Positions 53,972 through 63,236 of a DNA stretch of 64,000 nucleotides are shown here, piece after piece. A program made the position numbers and the translations under genes. Source of the DNA: Bacillota bacterium. Its GTDB lineage: Bacteria; Bacillota; Negativicutes; Sporomusales; Sporomusaceae. The stretch's first letter is position 1. Every line of letters starts with the position of its first letter. The notes below the pieces were generated by a model. It was not told the DNA's origin and ran no database searches. It was given only the letters and a program-made list of their open reading frames with translations. The stretch lies in assembly GCA_017889705.1 (NCBI GenBank), contig JAGGAB010000017.1, positions 1 through 64,000 of the forward strand. Direction: 5' to 3'.

Positions 53972-55330
53972 ATGCAAACCCTCAATGTAAAACAGTTAAT
54001 TGATGAAGGGGCTTTAACAAGATTCCATATCCGGGTTTTTCTGTGCTGTATCATATCACTCACTTTTGAAGGTTATGATCTTGTTGCATTTGGCGCAACA
54101 ATTCCGCTGCTGTTATCTGAGTGGAACATGTCGCCGGCTTATGCTGGTGTTATTGCTAGTTATGGATTTGGGGCAGCGGTTATTGGTGCGATTATCGGTG
54201 GTGCACTTGGTGATAAATGGGGGAGAAAAAATACCATTATTACCTCGGTAATCATTTTCTCCTTAGGAACACTTGCATGCGCTTTGTCTAAAGACCCAAC
54301 CACCTTTGCTTTTTTTCGGACTTTGACGGGAATCGGCATGGGAATGACACTCCAAAACGAAGTGGGGCTGGTTTCTGAGTACTTTCCTAATAAATATCGG
54401 CAGACAGCGGTTGCCGGTGTTGCAACCGGCATGCAATTAGGCGGAATTATGTCGGCGTTTGCGGCGATGTGGCTGATGATACCTTATGGCTGGCCGTCAG
54501 TATATTACCTTGGGGCTTTGCCGATCCTGCTTGTTCCCGTCTTGCTTAAATATATGCCTGAAGCACCGTGGCTGCTTGTTGCTAAAAAGCGGCAGACGGA
54601 CCTCGAAGCGGTATTGAAGAAGCTACGTCCAGATGTGAAGGTAACACCAGAGGACACTTTCGAGTATCCCAAGGCCTTTGATAAGTCTTCACTAGCAAAG
54701 GTTTTTGCAGATAATCGCGCTTTGAGTGCGATCTTATTTTGGATTGTATATTTTATGAACATCTTTGTCATTTGGGGAACAAACACATGGATTCCCAAGC
54801 TAATGATGGATGCTGGACATGGTTTAGGAGCCAGCTTATGGATTTACATGAGTATGTATCTAGGGGCACTTGTTGCTAGCCCGATTTTTGGTCAGTTTGC
54901 CGATCGCTTTGGAGCAAAGAAGGTTTCTGTTTTTGCATATTTTATTGGCTTTATCAGCATTCTGCAATTAAGCATGCCTATGGATATAGCTGCGACAATG
55001 GCTGTGGTTGCGATCGCCGGAGCCTGCAATGCGGGGGCACAGAATTTGACTCATGCTTATGTGGCGCAGTTTTTTTCGCCAAATGTTAAATCGACAATGA
55101 TGGGCTGGGGGTTATCGATCGGCCGCATCGGTGGACTGCTTGGACCAGTCGTCGGCGGAGTCTTGCTGTCAATGAAGGTCTCCTTATTTCAGAGTTTTCT
55201 CGCGTTCGCAACGCCGTGTTTATGCTCTGCTTTGGCCATTTACTTTGTTCAAGATCAATATAGTTATATGAATGAAACCGAAGCGCAAGTAGAATTGGCA
55301 GCAGAACCTACTGTAAATAAAGGTTTATAG
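53972..55330 (+). CDS. MFS transporter, aromatic acid:H+ symporter (AAHS)-like
   Basis: 452 residues with 12 membrane segments. FEGYDLVAFGATIPLLLSEW with the Asp of helix 1, and GALGDKWGRKNTI in the loop after helix 2, are AAHS (PcaK-like) traits. The family carries benzoates and other aromatic acids. Placed among ring-cleavage genes it may import gallate or a trihydroxybenzoate. AAAGGAG precedes the ATG. Confidence 0.85.
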   Translation: MQTLNVKQLIDEGALTRFHIRVFLCCIISLTFEGYDLVAFGATIPLLLSEWNMSPAYAGVIASYGFGAAVIGAIIGGALGDKWGRKNTIITSVIIFSLGTLACALSKDPTTFAFFRTLTGIGMGMTLQNEVGLVSEYFPNKYRQTAVAGVATGMQLGGIMSAFAAMWLMIPYGWPSVYYLGALPILLVPVLLKYMPEAPWLLVAKKRQTDLEAVLKKLRPDVKVTPEDTFEYPKAFDKSSLAKVFADNRALSAILFWIVYFMNIFVIWGTNTWIPKLMMDAGHGLGASLWIYMSMYLGALVASPIFGQFADRFGAKKVSVFAYFIGFISILQLSMPMDIAATMAVVAIAGACNAGAQNLTHAYVAQFFSPNVKSTMMGWGLSIGRIGGLLGPVVGGVLLSMKVSLFQSFLAFATPCLCSALAIYFVQDQYSYMNETEAQVELAAEPTVNKGL

Positions 55331-55359
55331 CGAAAAACGTCTGCGATTGGGGGAAGGCG

Positions 55360-56010
55360 ATGAAAAAAGGAGATTGTTTATGGTTGGCAGCGTTAATCAC
55401 TGTGAGCACTTTGTTGTTCTTGCCGGAATTTCACCAAGCATTTCTTGTACTTACCAAGAACCATCCATATCTAATGGGGTTTATAAAATTCTCGTTGCTT
55501 GCGACTATGGGCGAAATGCTTGCTTTACGGATTGAGAAGAAAACTTGGTCTCAACCACCTATACTTCCTGCCCGCATTGTGATTTGGGGCTTAATTGGCA
55601 TAATGATCGTACTGATGTTTGAACTATACATGAGCGGGGTACATGGCGTTGCTGCTAAAGGGCTTTTGTGGACAGGCCAAGGAGCAACAAGAGAGTTTTG
55701 GTTTGCATTTTATGTCTCTGTAACCATGAATTTGACGTTTGCGCCGATTTTTATGGCTGTTCACCGCGTTTTGGATACCTATTTGGACGTGATTGCAAAC
55801 TCAATAGAGACTTGGCCGCGGTTTGCATTAAGTGATTTACTAAATCGCATCAACTGGCAAGTATTTATCATTTTTATTGCTAAGACAGTGATTTTCTTTT
55901 GGATACCTGCACATACACTTACTTTTTTACTGCCGCCGGAATATCGGGTTGTAGTCGCAGCATATCTGTCTATTGTTTTAGGGGCAATTTTAGCATATGG
56001 CAAAAGATGA
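55360..56010 (+). CDS. Multi-pass membrane protein (possibly Mpv17/PMP22-like)
   Basis: 216 residues, five or so hydrophobic segments. HPYLMGFIKFSLLATMGEMLALRIEKK in the N-terminal third and LLPPEYRVVVAAYLSIVLGAILAYGKR at the end faintly resemble Mpv17/PMP22-type proteins. No function can be given. It lies 30 bases after the AAHS carrier and before the chemoreceptor, with GGGGGAAGG upstream of the ATG. Confidence 0.6.
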   Translation: MKKGDCLWLAALITVSTLLFLPEFHQAFLVLTKNHPYLMGFIKFSLLATMGEMLALRIEKKTWSQPPILPARIVIWGLIGIMIVLMFELYMSGVHGVAAKGLLWTGQGATREFWFAFYVSVTMNLTFAPIFMAVHRVLDTYLDVIANSIETWPRFALSDLLNRINWQVFIIFIAKTVIFFWIPAHTLTFLLPPEYRVVVAAYLSIVLGAILAYGKR

Positions 56011-56065
56011 TATAGGTAGTTGCACCGCAAAGGCAAAAAATAGATTTAAGTGAGAGGTGTATCTT

Positions 56066-58039
56066 GTGAAGAGTATCAGAGCTAAGCTTGCTATAATCGT
56101 GATTGCATTATTCATAGTTTCCCTCTGCGGATTAAGTGGGCTGAATTACTGGCAAGCCCGCAATATACTGGTTGGAGAGTTGGAAACCGAGTTAGCATTG
56201 CAAACTCAAAGCTATAGTAAGGAATTTGCAGCCTGGATTAAATATTCGCAAACAGAAGTTGCAACAATTAGTCGGTCACCCATTTTAAGAAGCAGTAATA
56301 ACGCGACAATCGTGCCCTATATTGCTGCTGAAGTAAAGAATAACAGCTTGTATGAAACGATGCTTTGGATTGACGCTACAGGAAAATCGGTTAATGCCGA
56401 TGGTGTTGTTCGCAATGACAGTGAACGTGATTATTTTAAGCAAGCTATGACTGGTAAAACAGTTGTTTCAGGCCCGAACGTTTCCAAGGGTACGGGAAAA
56501 CCGATTATATCTATCGCTGTACCTGTACGTGAAAATAATCATGTGATTGGAGTTCTAGCCGGCATTGTCACCGTTGAAAAACTTGAAGAATTGGTACTCG
56601 GTATCAAATCAGGTGATAGTGGATATGCCTTTGTTGTTAGAGGAGACGGTCTCACGCTAATACATCCAGACAAAGATAAAGCAGGAAAAGAGAATATCAT
56701 TACAGCCAGCGCTAATGCACCTGACTTTGCGACAATGGCAAATAAGATGGTATTGGGCGAGCGTGGCTTTGGTGTATACAGCGATAAAGGGATCACAAAA
56801 TATCTGGCCTATGAACCTATTGCGGGAACTAACTGGTCACTGGGTATTAACATTCCCGTGCATGAAGCGACAGCGCGCCTTAGTGTATTTGCCTGGACCT
56901 CGCTTGTCACAATCAGCATTGTCTTAATTGTAGCTATCGGTATCATATTTATGATAGCGAGTTTTTTGGTAAAACCATTGCGGGAATTAACAGGTGCAGC
57001 TCAAGCTATTGCTGACGGAGACCTTAGGCTGCAGCGACTATCTGTTAATTCCCAAGATGAAGTAGGGCGGCTGGCTCGCTCCTTCGAAACGATGATCGAA
57101 AACTTGCGTAGTCTTGTTAAACGTATCGGCACATCATCAGAGACTCTCTCTGTTTCAACAGATGAATTAGCTAATAACTTTGACAACTCTGCCCAAGCAG
57201 TCACTCAGGTCGCAGTTGCCATATCCGATGCGACGCAAGGCCTTGAACGCCAGGTAAGAGCCATTAGCGCTGCTATGAAGAAAGGCGAAGAAATTGCCAC
57301 CGCAGCCAGCAAAGATGTTACAAAAATGAAAACGGCAACAGATAGTGCTGATAATGCGGTAGTGGCTGTAGAAACCGGTATTACAGCTGTAACTTCTGCT
57401 GTCGATCAAATGTACCAAATTCGCCAAGTGGTTGATAATTCGGCAACAGTAATAACCGAGCTTGGTAGTCAGTCGAACGCGATTGGCCAAATTGTCGAAA
57501 CGATTTCCAATATTGCTGGACAAACTAATTTATTGGCACTTAATGCGGCAATAGAAGCTGCGCGGGCCGGGGAACAAGGGCGCGGCTTTGCCGTTGTTGC
57601 CGAAGAAGTACGAAAGCTTGCTGAGCAGTCGCAAGAGGCGGCAAAAAAAATTGCGACATTAATTAGCGATATTCAAGATAAAACAAATCATGCAGTTAAG
57701 GCAATGCAAGACGGGACACAAGAAGTCCTTCGGGGCGAAAAAGTTGTCACGCAAGCCGGAAAAGCGTTTGATGATGTTAGTTCCCATATTAAAGCAGTTG
57801 CGGGCATAGCTCGAGAAACGGTTGTGGCACTGGAACAAACAGCAGCTGACGGACTGAAGCTTAGCTCAGTTTTGCAAGAAGCGGAACAAATCAGCCGTGA
57901 AATTTTAAATCAAACAGAAACTATGTCTGCTGCGATCGAGGAACAATCGGCTGCGATGGAGGAAGTTGCCTCTTCCGGCCAAGAACTGGCAGGCTTGGCA
58001 GACGGACTGAAAGTAGAAATAGCTAGGTTTAAATGCTAA
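56066..58039 (+). CDS. Methyl-accepting chemotaxis protein (dCache)
   Basis: 657 residues. TM1 (~5-28), an extracellular double-Cache-like sensor (~30-275, with [12 protein letters not shown]-like [13 protein letters not shown] and [13 protein letters not shown]), TM2 (~280-302), HAMP, and a cytoplasmic signalling domain with the hairpin tip near [28 protein letters not shown]. It would steer cells toward a small ligand. GTG at 56066 follows GAGAGG by eight bases. Its place in a catabolic operon suggests it senses a pathway substrate. Confidence 0.9.
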   Translation: MKSIRAKLAIIVIALFIVSLCGLSGLNYWQARNILVGELETELALQTQSYSKEFAAWIKYSQTEVATISRSPILRSSNNATIVPYIAAEVKNNSLYETMLWIDATGKSVNADGVVRNDSERDYFKQAMTGKTVVSGPNVSKGTGKPIISIAVPVRENNHVIGVLAGIVTVEKLEELVLGIKSGDSGYAFVVRGDGLTLIHPDKDKAGKENIITASANAPDFATMANKMVLGERGFGVYSDKGITKYLAYEPIAGTNWSLGINIPVHEATARLSVFAWTSLVTISIVLIVAIGIIFMIASFLVKPLRELTGAAQAIADGDLRLQRLSVNSQDEVGRLARSFETMIENLRSLVKRIGTSSETLSVSTDELANNFDNSAQAVTQVAVAISDATQGLERQVRAISAAMKKGEEIATAASKDVTKMKTATDSADNAVVAVETGITAVTSAVDQMYQIRQVVDNSATVITELGSQSNAIGQIVETISNIAGQTNLLALNAAIEAARAGEQGRGFAVVAEEVRKLAEQSQEAAKKIATLISDIQDKTNHAVKAMQDGTQEVLRGEKVVTQAGKAFDDVSSHIKAVAGIARETVVALEQTAADGLKLSSVLQEAEQISREILNQTETMSAAIEEQSAAMEEVASSGQELAGLADGLKVEIARFKC

Positions 58040-58085
58040 CAAGCAGTGTGGTTAGTGATATTTAAGGAGCGAAAGGGGTTATATT

Positions 58086-59267
58086 ATGAGAGATGTTGTT
58101 ATTGTTAGTGCAGTTAGAACGGCTGTAGGAAGTTTCAATGGGGCATTGGCTTCATTTTCTGCTGTTGAATTGGGTGCGAGTGTTATCCGAGAGGCGGTGG
58201 CGCGAGCTGGTATTAAACCGGGAGCAGTGGATGACCTGGCTTTTGGCCATGTTTTGCAAGCTGGACAAGGACAGAATACAGCCCGACAGGCGGCCCTTGT
58301 GGCAGAATTGCCTACTGAAACCCCTGCGTTTACTATTAACAAAGTATGTGGTTCTGGTTTAAAGAGTGTCAATTTAGCTGCTCAGGCAATTCGCGCTGGC
58401 GATGCCGATATTATTGTTGCAGGCGGTATGGAAAGCATGACAAATGCTGCCTATGTTCTAGATGGAAAAACGCGCTGGGGTATGCGGATGGGGCATGGTG
58501 CCATTACAGACACCATGATTAACGATGGGCTGTGGTGTGCATTTAATAACTATCACATGGGGATTACTGCAGAAAATGTTGCGGACAAGTATGGTATATC
58601 CCGCGAAGAGCAGGATATGGTAGCTTATGAGTCGCAGATGAAAGCTGTGGCAGCTATTGGCCGGGGTGATTTCAAGAAAGAAATATTGCCAATAACAATT
58701 AAAACGAAAAAAAGCGAAATAGTGTTTGATACAGATGAATTTCCAAAGGAACAAACTACACTGGCCGGTTTGAACGCTTTACGGCCAGCTTTTAAAAAGG
58801 ATGGTACGGTAACTGCGGGTAATGCATCCGGAATTAATGATGGTGCAGCAGCATTAGTTATCATGTCCTCCGATAAAGCCAAGGAACTTGGGGTAAAACC
58901 ATTGGCTCGTATCCGGTCCTACGCCGCTGGGGGAGTCGATCCTAAGCTTATGGGAATGGGCCCTGTGCCTGCTACTCAAAAAGCATTAGCTAAAGCTGGC
59001 CTGACAGTAAATGACCTAGATTTAATAGAAGCTAATGAGGCTTTTGCTGCGCAATTTCTGGCGGTTAGCCAGCAATTGGGATTTGTGAAGGAAAAAGTTA
59101 ATGTTAACGGTGGGGCAATAGCTTTAGGGCATCCTATTGGTGCCAGCGGGGCGCGAATTTTGGTCACGTTGCTGCATGCTTTGGAAACTCGTCAAGCTAA
59201 GCTCGGGTTGGCGACACTTTGCATCGGCGGCGGTCAGGGTGTTGCCACGATTGTTGAGCGGCTATAA
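58086..59267 (+). CDS. Acetyl-CoA C-acetyltransferase (thiolase), copy 2
   Basis: 393 residues. Catalytic Cys in [11 protein letters not shown] (near residue 88), [24 protein letters not shown] and LCIGGGQG. Typical biosynthetic-type thiolase, distinct from copy 1 at 47566 (VCGSGLK versus QCGSGLQ). Last gene before a strong terminator. Confidence 0.93.
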   Translation: MRDVVIVSAVRTAVGSFNGALASFSAVELGASVIREAVARAGIKPGAVDDLAFGHVLQAGQGQNTARQAALVAELPTETPAFTINKVCGSGLKSVNLAAQAIRAGDADIIVAGGMESMTNAAYVLDGKTRWGMRMGHGAITDTMINDGLWCAFNNYHMGITAENVADKYGISREEQDMVAYESQMKAVAAIGRGDFKKEILPITIKTKKSEIVFDTDEFPKEQTTLAGLNALRPAFKKDGTVTAGNASGINDGAAALVIMSSDKAKELGVKPLARIRSYAAGGVDPKLMGMGPVPATQKALAKAGLTVNDLDLIEANEAFAAQFLAVSQQLGFVKEKVNVNGGAIALGHPIGASGARILVTLLHALETRQAKLGLATLCIGGGQGVATIVERL

Positions 59268-59343
59268 CACTACTTAGTTATAATAGACTTTAACTTAATA
59301 ATAAATATTTTAAACACAAGTTAGATTGTTGTTTGGCTTGTAT

Positions 59344-59408
59344 TGCCCCTTTTAACCGTGCTCATTCCAATTTTTCCTGGGATGGTACGGTTAGGGGGCA
59401 TTTTTTTG
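59344..59408 (+). terminator. Terminator at the end of the catabolic gene set
   Basis: TGCCCC (59344-59349)/GGGGCA (59395-59400) and TAACCGT (59353-59359)/ACGGTTA (59387-59393) form a long stem, then seven Ts. This is the first clear terminator since the tandem leaders at 35.7 kb. Confidence 0.85.
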
Positions 59409-59478
59409 CAAAGGATTTGCCGGGTTATTGGGGAATATATTATTTCTGAACTCTTATTTGAAGGGGCGAGACTTGTTA

Positions 59479-60840
59479 ATGGGTGACCAAATACAAACTA
59501 ATGCAGCAGCTTCTAAGAAAACATGGTGTCGGTGGTTTGTTTTATTACTGGTTGCTTTAGTCTATTGTCTTAGTTTTATGGATCGTGTAAATATAGGGGT
59601 GGTATTACCTGTACTTAGAAGTGAATATTCGCTTACTAATGCTCAAGCAGGACAACTGGCCAGTATGTATTTTGTCGGATATATAATCGCAGTAGTGCCT
59701 GCTGGATTCTTAATCAGTAAATATGGTTCGCGTAGTATTACCCTTTTTGGAATCATAGGATTTTCGCTGTGTACCTTTTTGATTGGAACGGCAACTTCGG
59801 CTAATCAAATTCTTTGGTACCGAGTAGGTTTAGGTAGCGCAGAAGCGCCGATTCCGCCAGGTGGAGCAACAATAATCAAGTCCTGGTTTCCGAACCGTGA
59901 GCAGGCTACAGCATCGGGGATCTTTATGGGCGCAAGTACACTGGGAATGATTTTAGCGCCTCCGGTGGCTGTTTGGATACTGGTCAACTATAATTGGAAT
60001 TATGTATTTTATTTTTTTGCTATTCCCGGGTTTATTATATCTGTACTGTGGAGGTTGTTGATACGAAATCAGCCTGAACAAATGATTCTATGCAACTTGG
60101 CTGAGCAGCAGTATATAAAATCAGGGCAAAACGCATCTGAAGGTTCAAGTGATTTTTTTCAAGAAAAGGATAATGTTTATATTCGATTTGTCGATAAGTT
60201 TCTTTCGCAAAAATCAATAAAGTTATATGAAACACTGATTGACTTATTACAGTCACGGGACTTTTGGGGATTAATTGGCGGTTTCTGCTTTATGGGATTC
60301 GTATCAGTTGGCATAGTAATGTGGATTCCGGCTTATCTAGTGGATGTTAAAGCCATGCAATTAAGTGATATAGGATGGCTTGCTGCGGCGCAAGCTATCG
60401 GGGGCCTTGTTGGTTGTGTTGTAGGTGGTATGGTCTCAGATAATGTTCTTAATAAACGCCGCAAACCCAATATGTTGTTCACGCCAATTTCAGTACCTGT
60501 TATATTGATGTTGCTAATAGATGGAGCTGATAATACAATTGTTCTAGGTATCGAACTAATTTTACTCGGCTTTTTTCTCTATATTGCATGGTCCTGCTAT
60601 TTCGCATATTTGATGCAAATTGCAGGAACCAAGATCTATCCAATTGCTTCTGCTATAATGATTGGATTTATTAGTATTTCCGGGTTCTTTTCACCAATAG
60701 TCTGTGGATATTTACTAGATGTTTATAAAAGCTATGATAATGTATTTTATTTCTGGATGCTTTCTTCATTTATGAGTTTGCTAAGCATAAGCATGATTAC
60801 TGAGATGGTAGGAGAAAAGCGTGAAGAGAACAATGCTTAG
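59479..60840 (+). CDS. MFS transporter, anion:cation symporter (ACS)-like
   Basis: About 453 residues with 12 membrane segments. FMDRVNIGVVLPVL in helix 1 and GLGSAEAPIPPGG in helix 4 are ACS-family (hexuronate/phthalate carrier-like) traits. Substrates are organic anions; none can be named. ATG at 59479 or TTG at 59473 are both possible; AAGGGGCGAG lies upstream. It follows the terminator of the catabolic set and so is probably separately expressed. Confidence 0.85.
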   Translation: MGDQIQTNAAASKKTWCRWFVLLLVALVYCLSFMDRVNIGVVLPVLRSEYSLTNAQAGQLASMYFVGYIIAVVPAGFLISKYGSRSITLFGIIGFSLCTFLIGTATSANQILWYRVGLGSAEAPIPPGGATIIKSWFPNREQATASGIFMGASTLGMILAPPVAVWILVNYNWNYVFYFFAIPGFIISVLWRLLIRNQPEQMILCNLAEQQYIKSGQNASEGSSDFFQEKDNVYIRFVDKFLSQKSIKLYETLIDLLQSRDFWGLIGGFCFMGFVSVGIVMWIPAYLVDVKAMQLSDIGWLAAAQAIGGLVGCVVGGMVSDNVLNKRRKPNMLFTPISVPVILMLLIDGADNTIVLGIELILLGFFLYIAWSCYFAYLMQIAGTKIYPIASAIMIGFISISGFFSPIVCGYLLDVYKSYDNVFYFWMLSSFMSLLSISMITEMVGEKREENNA

Positions 60841-60897
60841 CCATAACCATTGAGAAGAAATGAGATAGCCATTTTACGTATATTTTTTACAAAACTA

Positions 60898-60926
60898 TTG
60901 AAAAAGTCAAAATTATCTATTATAAT
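60898..60926 (+). promoter_or_regulatory. Promoter of leader RNA copy D and the moa operon
   Basis: TTGAAA (60898-60903), 17 bases, perfect TATAAT (60921-60926). It drives the leader RNA, the Moco riboswitch and moaA in series. Confidence 0.8.
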
Positions 60927-60954
60927 AAATTCATAAATTAATATCTGTACTTGA

Positions 60955-61060
60955 GTAGCTTGAGTATGGTATCAGAATAAAGTTTTGGTACATAGTAAGC
61001 AAGCCTAGCTCCTTAGAAAACAACAATTTATGTTGTTTTCTACGAGCTAGGCTTTTTTAT
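60955..61060 (+). ncRNA. Unrecognised structured leader RNA, copy D
   Basis: P1 GCTTG (60958-60962)/CAAGC (61000-61004). P2/P3 GTAT-CAGAA (60969-60977) pairs with TTTTG-GTAC (60983-60991) around TAAAG. Terminator AAGCCTAGCTC (61001-61011)/GAGCTAGGCTT (61044-61054) plus Ts overlaps P1. An inner AACAACA/TGTTGTT hairpin sits in its loop. Same architecture as copies A-C. It lies directly before a Moco riboswitch. Confidence 0.8.
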
Positions 61061-61077
61061 TTGAATTTAATAAATTG

Positions 61078-61190
61078 CACTCCGAGCAGCATAAACCTAA
61101 AGTCAACAAGGTTAGGCAGCCTGAACTCAGGTTCACAGGGTAGTGAAAGAAATTTCCCTACCTCCACTTTTGGAAAGGAGGCACTTCAAG
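61078..61190 (+). ncRNA. Molybdenum cofactor (Moco) riboswitch
   Basis: Begins with CACTCCGAGC and ends with CTCCACTTTTGGAAAGGAGGCACTTC. The 3' part parallels the E. coli moaA leader (CTCC...TGGAAAGG...GGCTTCAC). Internal stems are visible: ACCTAA/TTAGG, TGAAC/GTTCA and GGTAG/CTACC. It lies before moaA and is followed by a terminator. The call is from remembered motif features, not a covariance search. Confidence 0.7.
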
Positions 61191-61193
61191 TTT

Positions 61194-61238
61194 AGACAAA
61201 CTTTTTTTGTGCGCTTCTACATAAGTTTGTCTTTTTTG
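61194..61238 (+). terminator. Moco riboswitch expression-platform terminator
   Basis: AGACAAACTT (61194-61203) pairs with AAGTTTGTCT (61223-61232), followed by TTTTTG. It starts just after the aptamer and ends 34 bases before moaA. Confidence 0.85.
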
Positions 61239-61271
61239 TTACCTTCAATTTAATGCAAAGGATGATCTTGT

Positions 61272-62252
61272 GTGTTTGACAATTTTGCGAGAAACATCGA
61301 ATATTTACGCGTTTCTGTTACAAACAAATGCAATCTTCGCTGTAAATACTGTATGCCGGAAGAAGGCATAGCCGATATAGGTCACGAGAATATTCTATCA
61401 ATCGAAGAAATAGGACGACTGGTGAGGATAGGTGCCCGATTGGGAATTCGTAAAGTTAGGTTAACCGGCGGCGAACCGCTAGTTCGCAAAAATATAGCCA
61501 CCCTAATTGCAGATATTGCTGCCATTCCCAAAATCTCAGATATATCCATAACAACAAACGGAATGCTTTTTGCTGATATGGCGGAAGACTTAAAAAAGGC
61601 TGGTTTAAAAAGAGTCAACTTCAGTTTAGATAGCCTCGACCCGGACCGGTTTAAGTATATTACGAGTCGCGGAATTTTAAAGAATGTAATTCGTTCGATA
61701 TCAAAAGCCATGGAACTGGACATGGGACCGGTCAAGATCAATATGGTCGTCATGAAGGGGGCTAATGATCATGAGATATTGGACTTTGTTGAGTTAGCCA
61801 AAAAAATGCCGCTTAATGTTCGGTTTATTGAATTTATGCCTGTAGGAGACTTGCCTTTTTATAAGACAGACCGTGTGGTAACAGTACATGATATCAGAAA
61901 GATTATTGAACAAAAGTACGAGCTGACTAAAAATGTAACAATTCAAGGGAATGGCCCTGCGAAATCATATCAAATTCGTGGTGGGCTTGGCACCATAGGG
62001 TTTATAAGTGCTATGAGCGATCATTTTTGCGGTGAATGCAACCGAATTCGTATGACGGCAGATGGCAAACTGCGAAGTTGTTTGTTTAGTAATAACGAGC
62101 TAAATATGAAGCTGGCTCTTAAAAATAATGCTAGTGATGATAAAATTGCAGAAATATTTACTAAAGCCATTAAGGAAAAGCCTAATCGGCATCATATGAA
62201 TGAAGGCTGGGGTGCAGACAATAAACGCAAGATGTACCAAATAGGAGGCTAA
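61272..62252 (+). CDS. moaA: GTP 3',8-cyclase (radical SAM), molybdopterin step 1
   Basis: 326 residues. Radical SAM cluster Cys in CNLRCKYC (C20, C24, C27) and the C-terminal cluster in FCGECNRIRMTADGKLRSC. LTGGEPLVRKN is the SAM-binding motif. GTG start with AAAGGATG upstream. Turns GTP into the cyclic intermediate used by MoaC. The C-terminal Gly-Gly (QIGG) of the family is present. Controlled by two tandem leader RNAs. Confidence 0.95.
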   Translation: MFDNFARNIEYLRVSVTNKCNLRCKYCMPEEGIADIGHENILSIEEIGRLVRIGARLGIRKVRLTGGEPLVRKNIATLIADIAAIPKISDISITTNGMLFADMAEDLKKAGLKRVNFSLDSLDPDRFKYITSRGILKNVIRSISKAMELDMGPVKINMVVMKGANDHEILDFVELAKKMPLNVRFIEFMPVGDLPFYKTDRVVTVHDIRKIIEQKYELTKNVTIQGNGPAKSYQIRGGLGTIGFISAMSDHFCGECNRIRMTADGKLRSCLFSNNELNMKLALKNNASDDKIAEIFTKAIKEKPNRHHMNEGWGADNKRKMYQIGG

Positions 62253-62253
62253 T

Positions 62254-62742
62254 ATGGAGTTTACACATTTTAATAATGCGGGGTACGCTCGCATGGTAGA
62301 CGTTAGTGAAAAAAATGATACAGTGCGCGTTGCAACGGCGCAGGCGGTAGTTCATATGCAGCCATCCACCTTGGCGGCTATAAAAGGTGGTGGCGTTAAA
62401 AAAGGGGACGTACTTGGCGTTGCCCAGGTTGCAGGAGTTATGGCAGCAAAACAGACTTCCAATATTATCCCGATGTGTCACCCGCTTATGCTGACCTCGA
62501 TTGACATTGCTTTTGAAACTGACGAAGCAGACTCGCGTATAGTTATTTGCTGCCAGGTTAAGACGACAGGAAAGACCGGAGTGGAGATGGAGGCAATTAA
62601 CGGTGTAAGTATTGCGGCTATGACAATCTATGATATGAGCAAGGCTATTGATCGGTGGATGACAATCACTGACATAATGCTTCTTGAAAAATCGGGTGGA
62701 AAAAACGGTTCTGTCAAACGGCTAGAAGCGCAATTAGATTAA
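62254..62742 (+). CDS. moaC: Cyclic pyranopterin monophosphate synthase
   Basis: 162 residues. IPMCHPLMLTSID (active-site region) and EMEAINGVSIAAMTIYDMSKAID are MoaC hallmarks. Starts just after moaA with AGGAGG overlapping the moaA end. Makes cPMP from the MoaA product. Confidence 0.96.
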   Translation: MEFTHFNNAGYARMVDVSEKNDTVRVATAQAVVHMQPSTLAAIKGGGVKKGDVLGVAQVAGVMAAKQTSNIIPMCHPLMLTSIDIAFETDEADSRIVICCQVKTTGKTGVEMEAINGVSIAAMTIYDMSKAIDRWMTITDIMLLEKSGGKNGSVKRLEAQLD

Positions 62743-62761
62743 ATAATAACGGGGGATAGAG

Positions 62762-63196
62762 ATGACAAAAGTACTTGCGGTCAATATCAGTGAAAAAAAG
62801 GGAGAACCCAAACAGACAATTGCGAAGGGGTATTTTGAAGTCAATAACGGCCTGCAGGGAGACGCTCACGCCGCCAATTGGCATAGACAGGTTAGTCTGC
62901 TTGGTAATGAAAGTGTGGAGAAAATTAGGATGATGGGCATTGAGGACCTGGAAGCAGGCAGTTTTGCAGAGAATCTTACAACAGAAGGCATAACTTTATA
63001 CGAACTTCCGATCGGTACCAAGCTGATGATTGGTGAAACACTGATGGAAGTTACACAGATTGGTAAAGAGTGTCATATGGGTTGTGCGATTCGGCAAAAA
63101 ACCGGTGACTGCGTGATGCCAAGAGAAGGGATATTTGCAAAAGTATTGACACCAGGGTGGATTATTCCGGGTGATTCAATTGAGATTGTTAATTAA
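62762..63196 (+). CDS. MOSC-domain protein
   Basis: 144 residues, one MOSC domain. NGLQGDAHAANWHRQVSLL at the start; the conserved Cys lies in GKECHMGCAIRQ. MOSC domains carry or transfer sulfur to the molybdenum cofactor, or deliver it to enzymes. GGGGGATAGAG precedes the ATG. Operon context with moaA/moaC supports the role. Confidence 0.9.
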   Translation: MTKVLAVNISEKKGEPKQTIAKGYFEVNNGLQGDAHAANWHRQVSLLGNESVEKIRMMGIEDLEAGSFAENLTTEGITLYELPIGTKLMIGETLMEVTQIGKECHMGCAIRQKTGDCVMPREGIFAKVLTPGWIIPGDSIEIVN

Positions 63197-63236
63197 AATT
63201 GAGGTAAGTATTTAACCTTGAGAGGGGCCGGAGTAT

